Shown: in pieces, positions 34,324 through 44,429 of the stretch
Layout of the letters: the number at the start of each line of letters is the position of its first letter
How positions within the stretch are numbered: position 1 is the first letter of the stretch
Notes under the pieces: model-generated
What the model saw: only the letters and a program-made list of their open reading frames with translations
Database searches by the model: none
What the model was told of the DNA's origin: nothing
Made by a program: the position numbers and the translations under genes
Assembly: GCF_900102165.1 (NCBI RefSeq)
Contig: NZ_FNBD01000012.1
Location: 1-64,000 of the forward strand
Length of the DNA stretch: 64,000 nucleotides
Source: Cellulophaga baltica
Lineage (GTDB): Bacteria > Bacteroidota > Bacteroidia > Flavobacteriales > Flavobacteriaceae
Direction of reading: 5' to 3'

Positions 34324-36924
34324 ATGAAAAAAAACTACTCCAATCTTAATTATGCTATTTTTATCCTAGTAGTCCTCTGTAATTTCACCTTTTTAAAAGC
34401 GCAATCAGAACCTTTTGAATGTGATTTTAATGCGTATTTATTTCAGTATAACGATATCTATGCGGTAGATTTAGCTTCGGGCGGATCTTATATTGTAGCT
34501 GAAGACATTACACCAGGTAGTATTAATGCGGCGGCATATAATTCTGCTGATGGTTATATTTGGGGATATTTATCCTCACCAGCTAAATCAATTGTCCGTA
34601 TCGGAAAAGATTTTATACCAGAAATTTTTGAGATTCCAGAATTACCAGACACTAAAAATAAGTATGTAGGAGATATTAGTATTGATGGGATTTATTATTT
34701 CAAAGCAGGAGGTAGTACTTTTTATGGGATAGATTTAAATCCAGCTTCTGAAACGTACTTAGAATATCTTGGTTCTTTTACTTTAAATAAAAATATTAGT
34801 ATACATGATTGGGCCTTTAATGCAGTGGATAACAAATTATATGCGGTTGAAAAAGGGTCCAATATTTTGTATAGAATTTCTGTAGCTACAGGAGACGTGG
34901 AAGACTTGGGCATTGTGCCTATACTTTCAGGATTTGACTATACCTATGGAGCGGTATATTTTGATGTAGATGGTAATTTCTATATCTCTGCCAATCAAAC
35001 GGGCTCTGTGTATAAAATAAACAATGTACATACTATTTCTAACGGTGCTATGGTGTCTAATATATTTGCCTTTGGTCCGGCGAGTGCAAGTAATGATGGT
35101 GCACGTTGTCCTACAGCACCTGTACCGCAAGAAGATTGTATAAATGGAGTAGATGATGATGGTGATGGATTGGTAGATTGTGATGATCCTTCTTGTTCAG
35201 GAATAAGTTCTTGCCCTACCATTACAACAACATCAGGAGGTAATGATGGAGGATTAGAAAGTAATGACAGACTCTCTAGTTTAATAAATCAGCGAAACTT
35301 TAATCGAGCAACAGCTAATTATAAGTTTGATAAAACCACCGCTAAAACCATAAAGAAAGGATTTAATTATAAAAGAAAAGGAGCCTATACCAGTAAAGAA
35401 ATTCCATTAAATACGTTGGTGCCTTTAGGTATTGTAGGGGAGACTTCTACGATAGAATCTTCGCCAGCAGATTTATTAGCGCTTACGAATGCCTCTGATA
35501 TTTTCTCTGTTGATTATTTAAAAGAGAGCGAAACCGTTAGTGCTTTAATGGTGATAAAAACGGATGATAATGTGTATGAACACAGTAAGTTTATATGTGA
35601 TCGTTTTCTAGGCGCCCAATTGTTATCGGTGTCTACGATTCAATTACGAGAAAAAGATTTTATTAAGTCAATTATTAAACAAGCAGACGGCAGTATAGAA
35701 TTTGCTTTGACATTTTCTGCAAGAGTTAACGAGAATGATGAATTTGTAGTAGAATCTCATTGGAATATTGATGCTTATGAAAAGAATACAGCTTATTATA
35801 ATTTTCAAATATGGTCTAATTCGGTTGACGATTTACTGAAGTTAGGAGATGAAATACTAAACCTTTTGGAGGCTAATAGCGTAATTATCGATTATAAAGG
35901 GTCTACACCACCTCCGGTTTTTGTAAGAAGCGCTAGTTATGCTAATGGTGCTATAAACTTACAGCTTACCAACAATAATAATAGTACGTCTATTACTATG
36001 GATGGTGGAATGAAAAAGACAGAAACTAGTGGTACAGATAACTTGAACTTAGCGACAACTATTACTTCAAGGGTAGAAAGTATTACGGTAGAAACAGGAG
36101 CATTGTTTGATTTTGGATTTAGAATACAAAATGCGCAAGGCGATACACCAGATGATCTTTTTGTTGCAGATGCACCTTGGGGCTTAGATGAATCTTCTGA
36201 CAATACCACCGTAACTGTGTATGATGTGCAGCAGAATGAAACTAGCTATGCACATAGTGGATATAGGATAGAACGGAATGTTCATGCTAAAGGAACGACT
36301 GCCAATTATTTAGGTGTTTATCGTGCATTAACACCACGTTTTCAAGCAGTAGATTTGTCTGCTTATGAGAAATTATCTTTTAATGCCTCTGGAACAGGAA
36401 CTTTAGAAGTTAAAATATTAAAAGGTGATGGCGCTTTTTACACCACAGAACTTCTGCTAAGTGATGAAGATAAAATGTTTACGATTCTTGCTTCAGATTT
36501 TAAAAATGAAGAAAATAGTATAGGAGATTTTTCAAACTTAAAAGTGGTACTTTTTAATATGCATTCTACGGATGGAAGTGTTCAGGAAAAAGAAATGACA
36601 GTATCCGAGATCGATTTTAATAATAGATCTGCTATAGAAGAAGAAATTATCGTGGAGGAAGAAACGAGCACAAAAGCTTTAATATATCCTAACCCAGTAG
36701 AAGCTTCAACTACCTTATATTATACTTCAAGAACAGATGATACCTATACGTTGGAGTTATTTTCTCTAAATGGAATTTTATTAAATAACCATTCGCAAGA
36801 AGGAACAAGTGTAGTCGGAAAGAACGAAATTACAATACCTCGTAAAGACTTGAGTCCTGGAATTTATTTTTACAAGTTAGCGAGTAAAGATCAGATATGG
36901 AGCGGAAAGATTGTTGTTAAATGA
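34324..36924 (+). CDS. T9SS-secreted protein with propeller-like N-terminus
   Basis: 866 aa. Signal peptide to about residue 27 (FLKAQS). Residues ~30-265 look like a beta-propeller of the DUF6923/SMP-30-like type (YNSADGYIWGYLS, NAVDNKLYAVEKGSN, YFDVDGNFYISANQTGSVY). Around 270-295 comes NGVDDDGDGLVDCDDPSC, a calcium-binding thrombospondin-3-like linker. The middle part is beta-rich and unassigned. From about 784 is the type A sorting domain, LIYPNPVEASTTLYY to SPGIYFYKLASKDQIWSGKI, which sends the protein through the type IX system to the surface or medium. Transcribed alone. Confidence 0.85.
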   Translation: MKKNYSNLNYAIFILVVLCNFTFLKAQSEPFECDFNAYLFQYNDIYAVDLASGGSYIVAEDITPGSINAAAYNSADGYIWGYLSSPAKSIVRIGKDFIPEIFEIPELPDTKNKYVGDISIDGIYYFKAGGSTFYGIDLNPASETYLEYLGSFTLNKNISIHDWAFNAVDNKLYAVEKGSNILYRISVATGDVEDLGIVPILSGFDYTYGAVYFDVDGNFYISANQTGSVYKINNVHTISNGAMVSNIFAFGPASASNDGARCPTAPVPQEDCINGVDDDGDGLVDCDDPSCSGISSCPTITTTSGGNDGGLESNDRLSSLINQRNFNRATANYKFDKTTAKTIKKGFNYKRKGAYTSKEIPLNTLVPLGIVGETSTIESSPADLLALTNASDIFSVDYLKESETVSALMVIKTDDNVYEHSKFICDRFLGAQLLSVSTIQLREKDFIKSIIKQADGSIEFALTFSARVNENDEFVVESHWNIDAYEKNTAYYNFQIWSNSVDDLLKLGDEILNLLEANSVIIDYKGSTPPPVFVRSASYANGAINLQLTNNNNSTSITMDGGMKKTETSGTDNLNLATTITSRVESITVETGALFDFGFRIQNAQGDTPDDLFVADAPWGLDESSDNTTVTVYDVQQNETSYAHSGYRIERNVHAKGTTANYLGVYRALTPRFQAVDLSAYEKLSFNASGTGTLEVKILKGDGAFYTTELLLSDEDKMFTILASDFKNEENSIGDFSNLKVVLFNMHSTDGSVQEKEMTVSEIDFNNRSAIEEEIIVEEETSTKALIYPNPVEASTTLYYTSRTDDTYTLELFSLNGILLNNHSQEGTSVVGKNEITIPRKDLSPGIYFYKLASKDQIWSGKIVVK

Positions 36925-36953
36925 TATTGATTGATAATTAATTGCTATGAATA

Positions 36954-36986
36954 GAAAGGCCATTTAATTTTAGATGGTCTTTTTTA
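36954..36986 (+). terminator. Terminator of T9SS protein gene
   Basis: AAAGGCCAT pairs with ATGGTCTTT (one G-T wobble) around a 10-nt loop, followed by TTTTTATT. Confidence 0.7.
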
Positions 36987-37035
36987 TTGCAAATAAAATC
37001 AAACTACTAACCAACCTCATATTAATAGATTCCAT

Positions 37036-37158
37036 ATGGCATTAAAATCTTTAAGTACTAAAAACGGAATATTTGCTGTAGAAAGTGAAATTAATGCAGC
37101 TACAGCTTCTCACTTTAAATAGTATTTTGAAACTAACCTTAATGCTAATTCAAAATAA
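37036..37158 (+). pseudogene. Remnant of a small STAS-like protein gene
   Basis: From the ATG at 37036 the frame reads MALKSLSTKNGIFAVESEIN and AATASHFK, then a TAG (37120-37122), then YFETNLNANSK and a TAA. Small flavobacterial STAS-like proteins commonly begin MAL-x-I...G-x-F...I-N-A-x-T-A...F-K-x-H-F-E, so both halves around the stop look like the same protein; the remaining ~60 residues are missing. It is therefore a broken and truncated gene, unless the 28-aa peptide is itself functional. It is followed directly by a bidirectional terminator. The family call rests on memory of the pattern and is moderate. Confidence 0.5.
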
Positions 37159-37192
37159 AAAAGACCACTTTGCGAAAAGTGGTCTTTTTTTA
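37155..37192. terminator. Bidirectional terminator for purL and the STAS-like remnant
   Basis: AAGACCACTT (37161-37170), TGCGAA, AAGTGGTCTT (37177-37186), with T runs on both strands; purL stops at 37211 on the minus strand. Confidence 0.88.
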
Positions 37193-37210
37193 TATTCTAA
37201 ATGAAGTTTA

Positions 37211-40200
37211 TTATTCTTGTGTTTCAATCCAAACTCTAGCATTTATAAAAGCTTGTAGCCAAGGCGTTACTTCATCTTTTCTATAGGATGGGTAATGTGC
37301 CCAGTTCCAAGGAAATGTGGAACGTTCAATATGTGGCATCGTAACCAAGTGTCTTCCTGTTTTATCACAAAGCATAGCGGTATTAAAATCACTACCATTT
37401 GGGTTTGCAGGATAGCCCTGATAACCATATTTAGCTACAATAGCATAATCAGACTCAGAAAGCGGTAGATTAAATTTACCTTCACCATGAGAAATCCATA
37501 CACCTAATTTTAAACCTTCAAGAGAGGAAAGCATTACAGAATTGTTTTTCTGAATTTCTACAGAAGTAAAGTTGCTTTCGTGTTTGTTAGAATCATTATG
37601 CGTCATTTTTCCATGGGTATGATGTTCCGGATTAATTAAATCTAGTTCCATGAATAGCTGACAACCATTGCAAATACCTACCGATAATGTGTCTGGTCTT
37701 GCAAAGAAATTCTTTAGCGCAGTATTTGCTTTCTCATTGTATTTAAAAGCTCCTGCCCATCCTTTGGCACTTCCTAAAACATCTGAATTAGAGAAGCCAC
37801 CAACAGCACCAATAAACTGTATGTCTTCTAGATTCTCACGACCAGAGATTAAATCGGTCATATGTACATCCTTTACATCAAAACCAGCTAAGTACATTGC
37901 GTTAGCCATTTCTCGTTCAGAATTACTTCCTTTTTCTCTTAAAATTGCCGCTTTCGGTCGTTTTCCTTCAATTTTAGGTAATTTACCTTCAAAACCAACT
38001 GGGAAGACATAGTCTAAAGCTTGATTCTTGTAATTATCAAACCGGTCTTTAGCTAAGCCATTTGCCGTTTGTTTATTATCTAATAAATAAGAAGTTTTAA
38101 ACCAAGTATCTCTTAAGGAAACAATGTTTAATCCCATTTCCATACCTCCATTTTTAATGGTTAAGGTACTCTCGTGAGTAACGGTTCCTATCTTTTTAAA
38201 ATCTATGCCTGCAGCTTTTAATGAGGTCTCAATGGTATCATCTTTTGCTTGAAAAACAACTCCTGCATTCTCAGCGAATAATAATTTTATGGTATCTTCT
38301 TCACCTAAACTAGAGAGGTCCAGCGTAGCTCCTAAATCAACATCAGCAAAGCATAATTCTAATAACGTAGTAATTAGTCCGCCTGAAGCAACATCATGAC
38401 CAGCCGTAATTTGATCTGCTTTTATTAATGTTTGTAGCGTATTAAATACAGTTTTTACGTACTCAGCATCTGTAACCGTAGGTGCTTCATTACCAATTTT
38501 ATTTAATACTTGTGAAAAAGAGGAGCCCCCTAATTTATAGTTGTCTTTGGATAGGTTGATGTAGTAGATAGCACCCCCATTTTTTTGTAATACGGGTTCT
38601 ACTACTTTCGTAATATCGTTACAATTTCCTGCTGCTGATATAATTACGGTACCTGGAGAAATTACATCACCATCTTTATATTTTTGCTTCATGGAAAGAG
38701 AATCTTTTCCAGTGGGTACATTAACCCCTAATGCAATAGAGAAATCCGAAATTGCTTGAACAGCTTCATATAAACGGGCATCTTCACCTTCATTTTTACA
38801 AGGCCACATCCAGTTAGCAGATAGCGAAACAGAGGCCAAGCCATCTTTTAATGGCGCCCAAACAAGATTTGTAAGTGCTTCTGTAATACTATTTTTACTT
38901 CCTGCCGCAGGATCTATTAAACCAGAAATAGGAGAGTGGCCAATAGAAGTAGCGATACCTTCTTTACCTTTAAAATCTAAGGCCATTACACCACAATTGT
39001 TTAAGGGTAATTGTAATGGACCAGCACATTGTTGCTTGGCTACTTTACCTCCTACACAACGGTCTACTTTATTGGTAAGCCAATCTTTAGATCCTACCGC
39101 TTCTAATTGTAAAACATGATCTAAGTAATCATGGAAAAACTCTAAAGAATACTGGGCGTTATCATAGTTTCTAGGGATTGTTTTATCGGTCATTACCGTC
39201 TTTGGGGAGCTGCCAAACATATCTTCCAAGGCTAAATCCATAGGTTTTTCACCTGTAGTTTTAGATTCGAAAGTAAACCGATTATCACCAGTTACTTCTC
39301 CTACTTCATACATAGGAGAACGCTCGCGTTCTGCAATACGCGCTAGGAGATCTACATCTTTTTTGCCAATAACTAATCCCATACGTTCTTGAGATTCGTT
39401 CCCTATAATTTCTTTAGCCGATAAGGTAGGGTCGCCTATAGGTAATTTATCTAAATCTATCTTACCACCCGTTTCTTCTACTAATTCTGATAAGCAATTT
39501 AGATGTCCGCCTGCTCCATGATCGTGAATAGAAACAATGGTATTCACATCACTCTCTACCATGCCACGAACAGCGTTAGCGGCACGTTTCTGCATTTCAG
39601 GATTGGAACGTTGTATAGCATTTAATTCTATGGAAGCACTAAATTCTCCCGTATCTGCACTAGATACAGCAGCGCCACCCATCCCAATACGGTAATTGTC
39701 ACCACCAAGGATTACAATTTTATCTCCAGTCTCCGGCTTGTCTTTTATTGCTTGTTCTGCTTTTCCGTAGCCGATACCACCTGCTTGCATAATTACTTTG
39801 TCATAGGCTAAACGACGATCATCTTCTGTGTGTTCAAAGGTTAACACCGAACCTGTAATTAGCGGTTGTCCAAATTTGTTTCCAAAATCAGACGCGCCAT
39901 TAGATGCTTTTATTAAGATATCCATAGGGGTTTGGTACAACCATTCACGCTCAGGCATCCCTTTTTCCCATGGTCTGTTTTCTTCTAGTCTAGAATAAGC
40001 AGTCATGTATACCGCAGTTCCTGCTAAAGGTAAAGAACCTTTACCGCCTGCTAGTCGGTCTCTAATTTCGCCTCCAGCTCCCGTAGCTGCGCCGTTAAAT
40101 GGCTCTACAGTGGTAGGGAAGTTATGTGTCTCTGCTTTTAATGAAATAACGGAATCAAAATCTTTTTCTTCGTAGAAATCTGGTTTATCGGCACTTTTTG

Positions 40201-40870
40201 GAGCAAATTGTACCACTTTAGGGCCCGAGACAAAGGCTACATTATCTTTATAAGCAGATACTATGGTTCCAGGATTTTCTTTAGAAGTCTTTTTAATTAA
40301 TTTGAAAAGAGAAGACGGCTTTTCTTTTCCGTCAATGACAAAAGTACCATTGAAAATTTTATGACGACAATGTTCTGAGTTTACTTGGCTAAAGCCAAAA
40401 ACTTCAGAATCCGTAAGTTTACGGCCTAACTTTTTAGCGAGTGTTTCTAGATAGCCTACTTCTTCATCACTTAAGGCTAAACCCTCTTTTTGATTGAAAG
40501 CGGCAATATCTTGAATATTTAATACCGCTTCAGGAGCAATCGCTATCGTAAATATAGCTTGATCCAATGCCTTGTACTTCTGTAAGAGCATTGGATCAAA
40601 GCCGTTATCTGTTTCATTCGAAGCAGAAAACTCCTCAATTCTAATAATACCTTCGATACCCATATTCTGAGTAATCTCTGTGGCATTGGTGCTCCAAGGT
40701 GTGATCATCGCTGCCCGTGGGCCAACAAAAAAGGCGTCAAGAGACGCCGTATTTATTTTAGGTTGGTTGCCAAACAACCACGATAATTTTGAAATATTTT
40801 CTTCTGATAGTTCGTTTTTGGTTTGTACTGCAAAAACTTTACTGGTGACTTCCCCGAAAAAGTGAATCAT
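37211..40870 (-). CDS. purL: Phosphoribosylformylglycinamidine synthase
   Basis: 1219 aa, the large single-chain form. N-terminal PurS-like region, two AIRS-type ATP-binding halves (SEHCRHKIFNGTFVIDGKE, VSLKAETHNFPTTVEPFNGA, GAGGEIRDR, VGGFSNSDVLGSAKGWAGA region) and a C-terminal class I glutamine amidotransferase with the nucleophile Cys in GICNGCQLFME (about residue 1066) and His/Glu in the last 100 residues (MPHIERSTFPWNW). Converts FGAR to FGAM with glutamine and ATP in purine synthesis. Complete, with no visible frame problem. Confidence 0.96.
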   Translation of the reverse strand: MIHFFGEVTSKVFAVQTKNELSEENISKLSWLFGNQPKINTASLDAFFVGPRAAMITPWSTNATEITQNMGIEGIIRIEEFSASNETDNGFDPMLLQKYKALDQAIFTIAIAPEAVLNIQDIAAFNQKEGLALSDEEVGYLETLAKKLGRKLTDSEVFGFSQVNSEHCRHKIFNGTFVIDGKEKPSSLFKLIKKTSKENPGTIVSAYKDNVAFVSGPKVVQFAPKSADKPDFYEEKDFDSVISLKAETHNFPTTVEPFNGAATGAGGEIRDRLAGGKGSLPLAGTAVYMTAYSRLEENRPWEKGMPEREWLYQTPMDILIKASNGASDFGNKFGQPLITGSVLTFEHTEDDRRLAYDKVIMQAGGIGYGKAEQAIKDKPETGDKIVILGGDNYRIGMGGAAVSSADTGEFSASIELNAIQRSNPEMQKRAANAVRGMVESDVNTIVSIHDHGAGGHLNCLSELVEETGGKIDLDKLPIGDPTLSAKEIIGNESQERMGLVIGKKDVDLLARIAERERSPMYEVGEVTGDNRFTFESKTTGEKPMDLALEDMFGSSPKTVMTDKTIPRNYDNAQYSLEFFHDYLDHVLQLEAVGSKDWLTNKVDRCVGGKVAKQQCAGPLQLPLNNCGVMALDFKGKEGIATSIGHSPISGLIDPAAGSKNSITEALTNLVWAPLKDGLASVSLSANWMWPCKNEGEDARLYEAVQAISDFSIALGVNVPTGKDSLSMKQKYKDGDVISPGTVIISAAGNCNDITKVVEPVLQKNGGAIYYINLSKDNYKLGGSSFSQVLNKIGNEAPTVTDAEYVKTVFNTLQTLIKADQITAGHDVASGGLITTLLELCFADVDLGATLDLSSLGEEDTIKLLFAENAGVVFQAKDDTIETSLKAAGIDFKKIGTVTHESTLTIKNGGMEMGLNIVSLRDTWFKTSYLLDNKQTANGLAKDRFDNYKNQALDYVFPVGFEGKLPKIEGKRPKAAILREKGSNSEREMANAMYLAGFDVKDVHMTDLISGRENLEDIQFIGAVGGFSNSDVLGSAKGWAGAFKYNEKANTALKNFFARPDTLSVGICNGCQLFMELDLINPEHHTHGKMTHNDSNKHESNFTSVEIQKNNSVMLSSLEGLKLGVWISHGEGKFNLPLSESDYAIVAKYGYQGYPANPNGSDFNTAMLCDKTGRHLVTMPHIERSTFPWNWAHYPSYRKDEVTPWLQAFINARVWIETQE

Positions 40871-40984
40871 GTGCGGTCTAAATTGTTCGTTTAAGAAAGC
40901 ACAAATTTACATTTTTTTCATTGAATTATTTACAGGAATAGTTAACAGTTTTCAGCTTAATTGTTGATTACTTTTTAATCGACT

Positions 40985-42211
40985 TTATGCTTTTTTCTCA
41001 GCTACTTTTTCTAATAGCGCCATATAGAACCCATCATACCCACTTTCAGAGGAGTAAATTTTGTTTTCTTTTAGCAATCTAAAATCTCTTCCTTCCTCAG
41101 AAGCTAAGAAAGTTTTTACCTGTTCATTGTTCTCTTGCGGTAAAATAGAGCAGGTAGCATATACCATTTTCCCTTCTGGTTTCAACATTCTACTGTAACT
41201 ACGAAGAATTTCTTGCTGAGTAGCCATTATTTTTTCTAAAAACTCTGGTTGTAGCTTCCATTTTGCATCGGGGTTTCTACGTAAAACACCTAAGCCAGTA
41301 CAAGGCGCATCAATCAAAATACGATCAGCCTTACCATATAGCTTTTTAATTACTTTGGTAGAATCAATAACTCTAGGCTCTATATTAAAAGCACCATTTC
41401 GCTTTGCTCTACGTTTTAATTCTTTTAGCTTGTTTTCGTAGATGTCCATGGCAATTAACTGCCCTTTGTTTTCCATTAAGGCAGCAATATGCAAGGTTTT
41501 ACCACCCGCACCAGCACAAGTATCTATTACACGTTGCCCAGGTTTTACATCTAAAAATTCTGCAACTAGCTGCGAAGAAGCATCTTGTACTTCAAACATT
41601 CCGTTTTGAAATGCATCTGTTCTAAATACATTGCCACGTTCTGCTAATTTTAGTGCATCTGTATACCCTGCAATAGGTTCACAATCTATACCGTTTTCTA
41701 ATAAATTAGCTCTAAGTGCTTCTTTGGTAGTTTTTAAAGTATTTACTCTTAAAATTACATCTGCTTGTTGGTTTAAGGCGCTTATTTCTTTAGTCCAGCG
41801 TTTTTCACCTAATGATTTCTCTCCAATTTCATCCATCCAATCTGGAATAGATTCTTTAAATTTTCTAATTTTTGAAAGCTCATCAAAACGTCCTTTAATC
41901 TTACGAGTAGGAACGGTTTCTATTTGTTTCCAATCGGGTAATTCAATACCTCTCAGTACAGCCCAAACAGCAAATACCCTAAATAAATTAGGCCTACTAA
42001 ATGGTGCTTTTACTTCTGCAATTTCTATGTACAAACGTTTGTAACGTACAATTTCATAGGTAGTTTCTGCTATAAAACCTCTATCGCGAGCACCCCAACG
42101 CTTATCAAACTTTAATACTTTCTGAACTACTTTATCAGCATATTCCTCTTCATTAAAAATGAGGTTTAAGGCATCCACAACAGCAAACACCAAATTTCTA
42201 TGTAGCTTCAT
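40985..42211 (-). CDS. RsmB/NOP family rRNA cytosine methyltransferase
   Basis: 408 aa. N-terminal NusB-like helical domain, then the SAM-dependent core: DTCAGAGGKTLHIAALMENK (SAM loop, about residue 230), RILIDAPCTGLGVLRRNPDA with the catalytic Cys in PC, and MVYATCSILPQENNEQV with the second conserved Cys in TCS. Makes 5-methylcytosine in 16S rRNA or a related RNA; E. coli RsmB modifies C967. Monocistronic. Confidence 0.9.
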   Translation of the reverse strand: MKLHRNLVFAVVDALNLIFNEEEYADKVVQKVLKFDKRWGARDRGFIAETTYEIVRYKRLYIEIAEVKAPFSRPNLFRVFAVWAVLRGIELPDWKQIETVPTRKIKGRFDELSKIRKFKESIPDWMDEIGEKSLGEKRWTKEISALNQQADVILRVNTLKTTKEALRANLLENGIDCEPIAGYTDALKLAERGNVFRTDAFQNGMFEVQDASSQLVAEFLDVKPGQRVIDTCAGAGGKTLHIAALMENKGQLIAMDIYENKLKELKRRAKRNGAFNIEPRVIDSTKVIKKLYGKADRILIDAPCTGLGVLRRNPDAKWKLQPEFLEKIMATQQEILRSYSRMLKPEGKMVYATCSILPQENNEQVKTFLASEEGRDFRLLKENKIYSSESGYDGFYMALLEKVAEKKA

Positions 42212-42375
42212 TTATTTAAATCTTTTTGTTTTAACTAAAAATTAAGGCTGCAAAGGTATTGTATTAGAACTGATTCCCTTTAATTTTGATTAAAATTATC
42301 ATTGTCGCGGTCTAGATTAGACCTTAATCGAAAAAAAGAACCAATACCTTTTGGTTTTTGTAAATGTTGAGTGTT

Positions 42376-43404
42376 ATGAAATACGTATTTATTGCTATAA
42401 TTTCCCTGCTAGTAGTTTCCTGTCATGAAGAAACAACCCGTAAACCGTTTACGGTCGTGACAGTAGACACTATTTATGAAGACTCCTTAAGTATACGTGC
42501 TATAGAGCTTATAGATAATACCCTAGCTTTTTCGGCTAATAAGGGATTTGTAGGGACTGTAAATTTAACTACAGGAAAAGTTTTTGGAACTAATGTTCAG
42601 TATGATTCTATTCGCCCAGAATTTAGAAGTATTGCACATACAGGAACCGATGTTTTTGTATTATCTATTGGAACGCCCGCTTTATTATACAAAACAGGGG
42701 ATCATGGCAAACTAGAATTAGTGTATAAGGAAGAAGGGGAAAATGTATTTTATGATGCAATGACCTTTTGGAATGATCAGGAAGGGATTGCTATTGGCGA
42801 TAGTAGTAATGGATGCTTATCAATTATAATAACCAGAGATGGAGGGAAAACTTGGCACAAGCAAGATTGTACTTCCTTACCTAAAGGAAAAGCGGATGAA
42901 GGGGCTTTTGCAGCCAGCAACACCAATATTAAAGTGATTGGAAATCAAACCTGGGTGGCAACTACCCACGGACGTATTTATTATTCGGACGACAAAGCTA
43001 ATACTTGGTCGGTTATCCAAACTCCAGTGTTACATAAAGAAGCTACGCAGGGTATTTATTCTCTAGATTTTTATGATGATCGTTTAGGATTTGCTGTAGG
43101 AGGCGATTATACACAGCCGGAAAGCAGTAAGGCCAATAAAGTGATGACTACAGATGGTGGGAAAACATGGAATTTAGTAGCCGACGGTGTGGAACCTAAT
43201 TATAAAAGTTGTGTGCAATTTATACCAAATTCTGATGGGAAAGGATTAGTTGCTGTGGGCTTCACAGGAATAAGTTATTCTAGTGATATGGGAGCTACTT
43301 GGAAGAAATTATCTGATGAGGGCTTTTTTACGCTTCGTTTTAAAAATGATTCTGTGGCGTATGCAGCAGGAAAAGGAAGAGTGTCTAAATTAATTTTCAA
43401 CTAA
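42376..43404 (+). CDS. YCF48-like beta-propeller lipoprotein
   Basis: Start at 42376 (MKYVFIAIISLLVVSCHEE) gives a lipobox VVSC; an ATG 12 bp upstream would weaken it. 342 aa. Repeated Asp-box/BNR-like motifs: ITRDGGKTWHK, YSDDKANTWSVI, MTTDGGKTWNLV, YSSDMGATWKKL, with the repeated FYDDRLGFAVGG type of inter-motif. This is the YCF48/BNR propeller of bacterial lipoproteins, anchored in the envelope. A partner is not evident. Confidence 0.8.
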   Translation: MKYVFIAIISLLVVSCHEETTRKPFTVVTVDTIYEDSLSIRAIELIDNTLAFSANKGFVGTVNLTTGKVFGTNVQYDSIRPEFRSIAHTGTDVFVLSIGTPALLYKTGDHGKLELVYKEEGENVFYDAMTFWNDQEGIAIGDSSNGCLSIIITRDGGKTWHKQDCTSLPKGKADEGAFAASNTNIKVIGNQTWVATTHGRIYYSDDKANTWSVIQTPVLHKEATQGIYSLDFYDDRLGFAVGGDYTQPESSKANKVMTTDGGKTWNLVADGVEPNYKSCVQFIPNSDGKGLVAVGFTGISYSSDMGATWKKLSDEGFFTLRFKNDSVAYAAGKGRVSKLIFN

Positions 43405-43437
43405 AAAAACCGCTACATAGATGAGTAACGGTTTTTA
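43403..43437. terminator. Bidirectional terminator between propeller gene and sigma module
   Basis: A-run plus ACCG-C-TAC pairing with GTA-A-CGGTTTTT around an 8-nt loop, serving the converging genes ending at 43404 and 43445. Confidence 0.78.
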
Positions 43438-43444
43438 AAGATAT

Positions 43445-43897
43445 TTACTTGTTATTTTTATGCTTATCGCGATATTGCTTGATCAATTTTCGTTTAAAGT
43501 CTCCTTCAGATCTAATCAATAATAAAGTTTTCTTTGCAGAGATAACCTTCTGAATTTTCTTTAGGTATGTTTGCTCTAATTCTTCTTCTTCTTTCTCAAA
43601 CTGAAGGTATTTATCTAAAAGCTTGGCAGAATCGTTTTCGGATAAATTATCAGAAGCATCGAGTTTCTTTCTTATTTCAGTATGACCTTTTTCGTGCAAG
43701 TCTTCTCTTTTAGCTTGGTATTCATTATAAATAGGCCAAAAGGTCTGCGCTTCTTTACTAGAAAGATCTAAACGTTCAGTGATAAACGCTATTTTAAGCG
43801 TTCTAATCTTATCCCAATCGCCATTTCGTTGTCCAAAAGAAAGCGAAACGGTAAGCATAAGTAGTAGTATGGGAATTATATTTTTTAAGTTATTCAT
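43445..43897 (-). CDS. Spy/CpxP-like periplasmic protein, partner of ECF sigma module
   Basis: 150 aa. Signal peptide MNNLKNIIPILLLMLTVSLS ending FGQ. The mature protein is helical and charged, with RLDLSSKEAQTFWPIYNEYQ resembling the LTxxQ-type repeat of Spy/CpxP-like proteins and a long acidic/basic coiled-coil helix (LQFEKEEEELEQTYLKKIQK). In flavobacteria such genes are regularly third in ECF sigma operons and are often described as sensors. Overlaps the preceding gene by 8 bp. Confidence 0.75.
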   Translation of the reverse strand: MNNLKNIIPILLLMLTVSLSFGQRNGDWDKIRTLKIAFITERLDLSSKEAQTFWPIYNEYQAKREDLHEKGHTEIRKKLDASDNLSENDSAKLLDKYLQFEKEEEELEQTYLKKIQKVISAKKTLLLIRSEGDFKRKLIKQYRDKHKNNK

Positions 43898-44396
43898 TGC
43901 TTTCTATGTTTAATTCATCAAAATCATCAATATTGTTTTCTAGATAATCCATTACATTTTCATCACTCAAATGGTTGTCTATAACATCGTAAATTTCCAA
44001 TTCATCTACCGGAATAATTTCGGCGATATCATAACTGCTCAAGCTAGATTCGTTACTGTCAAAATAATTTTCAATATCTACATCGGCTAAATCATCAAAG
44101 CTCAATTCCGGAGTTTTATTTAAATTTAGACCAATGGCTATGGTAATTGCAGCTGCTATTGATGCTGCAGCGTAATAGTATTTTTTATAAGATTTTAAAG
44201 CGATTACTTTAGGTTCTTTTGTTTCAAGTTTGGCTTCTAATTCTTTATTGAAATTCTCAAAATAGCCATCTGGAACTTTAAACCCTTCATTTTTAGGGGT
44301 AATAGCTGCTTCTTCAAGTAAATTATCGAGTAATTTACTGGTGAAGTTATCAAAATAACCTTCTGGAACCTTGAAACTATTTCCTGTTTTTTTCAT
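43890..44396 (-). CDS. Anti-sigma-like membrane protein with repeated N-terminal motif
   Basis: 168 aa. The cytoplasmic N-terminus contains the motif FKVPEGYFDNF and, about 30 residues later, FKVPDGYFENF, a duplicated element that likely contacts the sigma factor. A basic patch (KSYKKYYY) precedes one membrane helix (AAASIAAAITIAIGLNL), then an acidic, Asp-rich external tail (DDFDELNIESNE). No zinc-binding HxxxCxxC motif is seen, so it is not a ZAS-type anti-sigma. Second gene of the module. Confidence 0.7.
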   Translation of the reverse strand: MKKTGNSFKVPEGYFDNFTSKLLDNLLEEAAITPKNEGFKVPDGYFENFNKELEAKLETKEPKVIALKSYKKYYYAAASIAAAITIAIGLNLNKTPELSFDDLADVDIENYFDSNESSLSSYDIAEIIPVDELEIYDVIDNHLSDENVMDYLENNIDDFDELNIESNE

Positions 44397-44429
44397 TGCT
44401 ATTGTTTGACTATCAATTTGTTAATAGGT

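Noticed and set aside
42309-42323. Short palindrome GGTCTA-GAT-TAGACC before the YCF48-like gene
   Set aside because: Only 6 bp per arm; too short to claim as an operator without conservation.
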